A program made the translations under genes and the position numbers. Below are positions 63,687 through 64,000 of a DNA stretch of 64,000 bases, one piece after another. Origin of the DNA: Novosphingobium sp. (lineage in GTDB: Bacteria; Pseudomonadota; Alphaproteobacteria; Sphingomonadales; Sphingomonadaceae); assembly GCF_030699305.1 (NCBI RefSeq), contig NZ_JAUYNB010000038.1, positions 62,001 to 126,000 on the forward strand, read 5' to 3'. Numbering within the stretch: the first letter of the stretch is position 1; each line of letters starts with the position of its first letter. Under the pieces are notes generated by a model. The model was not told the DNA's origin and ran no database searches. It saw only the letters and a list, made by a program, of their open reading frames with translations.

Positions 63687-64000
63687 CCGGTTTGCCTTCC
63701 TCAAATCGGTTTCCACCCGGTTCCTGCTGCTTTGTTTCGCCATCAGTCTGGCCTGCACTTTGCCCGTGCTGTGGTTCGCCAACCGTCAGGCGGAAGAAAT
63801 CCTGCTGGCCGATTTCACCGGGCGACTTGAGCGGAGGCGCGGAAACCTGGAGCGCCACTTTCAGGATGGCGGAACGGCCCTGTTGCTGGAAAAGATTCAA
63901 GACCGGATCGAACGCCGCATCATCGATGATGGCCTGATCCTGCTGGTCGATGACCGAGGCCGCAAACTGGGCGGAAATCTTGCCAGCTGGCCAGCCGCCG
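63676..64000 (+). CDS. Sensor histidine kinase, N-terminal part (continues past window)
   Basis: The frame runs open from ATG 63676 to the window end (108 codons): MTPSRFAFLKSVSTRFLLLCFAISLACTLPVLWFANRQAEEILLADF. It shows one membrane segment (about residues 15-36) and the start of a periplasmic sensor region with charged helices. The start overlaps the response-regulator stop, the usual arrangement for a cognate kinase. The HAMP, DHp and ATPase domains lie outside the window, so the kinase call rests on position and N-terminal layout. Confidence 0.75.
   Translation, partial: MTPSRFAFLKSVSTRFLLLCFAISLACTLPVLWFANRQAEEILLADFTGRLERRRGNLERHFQDGGTALLLEKIQDRIERRIIDDGLILLVDDRGRKLGGNLASWPAA

Overview
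The window is GC-rich bacterial DNA of a sphingomonad-like alphaproteobacterium (Novosphingobium/Sphingobium type). This is inferred from four TonB-dependent receptors, a carbazole/oxoquinoline-type Rieske oxygenase, meta-cleavage genes, and an extragenic palindrome of a kind I associate with sphingomonad genomes. No rRNA or complete tRNA gene was seen.

Region 1 (1-7.9 kb) is a compact type II-C CRISPR-Cas locus: cas9 (5' end outside the window), cas1, cas2 and a 22-repeat array. It is followed by an AlpA-like regulator, an excisionase-like HTH protein and a P4-type integrase. A 16-nt copy of a tRNA-Leu-like 3' end lies just beyond the integrase, so the CRISPR locus may ride on an integrated element whose right end is near 7.94 kb.

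Region 2 (8.2-31.6 kb) is a large aromatic catabolic cluster. It has a hydratase / acetaldehyde dehydrogenase / aldolase lower meta pathway, two IclR regulators, one AraC and one MarR-like regulator, a StyA-type flavoprotein monooxygenase, two TonB receptors and a MatB-like acyl-CoA synthetase. It also has a CarAa/OxoO-type Rieske oxygenase with its reductase, a BphC-type extradiol dioxygenase, an amidase, an M20-fold protein without recognisable metal ligands, a meta-cleavage hydrolase and a maleate isomerase. Together they suggest uptake and ring opening of an amide- or lactam-containing (probably N-heterocyclic) aromatic compound to pyruvate and acetyl-CoA. The substrate is not identifiable from sequence. 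A 15-bp dyad shared by two divergent promoters 20 kb apart suggests joint control.

Region 3 (31.7-37.1 kb) is a scarred zone. It holds a small HTH-like protein, a periplasmic cyclophilin, and two genes (an amidohydrolase and an HpaB-type monooxygenase) that meet head to head with both 5' ends missing. An intact AAHS transporter, a short-chain dehydrogenase remnant and a 264-bp MITE-like element with 31-bp inverted ends follow.

Region 4 (37.1-47.0 kb) holds NfeD, slipin and a small membrane protein, then PEP synthase, facing a pfkB-ldhA-lactate permease operon, and a Na+/Ca2+ exchanger. The set resembles a low-oxygen/energy-stress module.

Region 5 (47.2-54.0 kb) is a P450 / SDR / aldehyde dehydrogenase / GMC oxidoreductase / SDR operon with a divergent LysR regulator, suited to stepwise oxidation of a hydrophobic alcohol such as a terpenoid.

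Region 6 (54.1-64.0 kb) is an operon of a purple-acid-type phosphatase, a TonB receptor, a PHP-domain phosphoesterase and a second TonB receptor, divergent from an OmpR-type regulator and a sensor kinase cut by the window end. Tandem direct repeats in the shared promoter region look like response-regulator sites.
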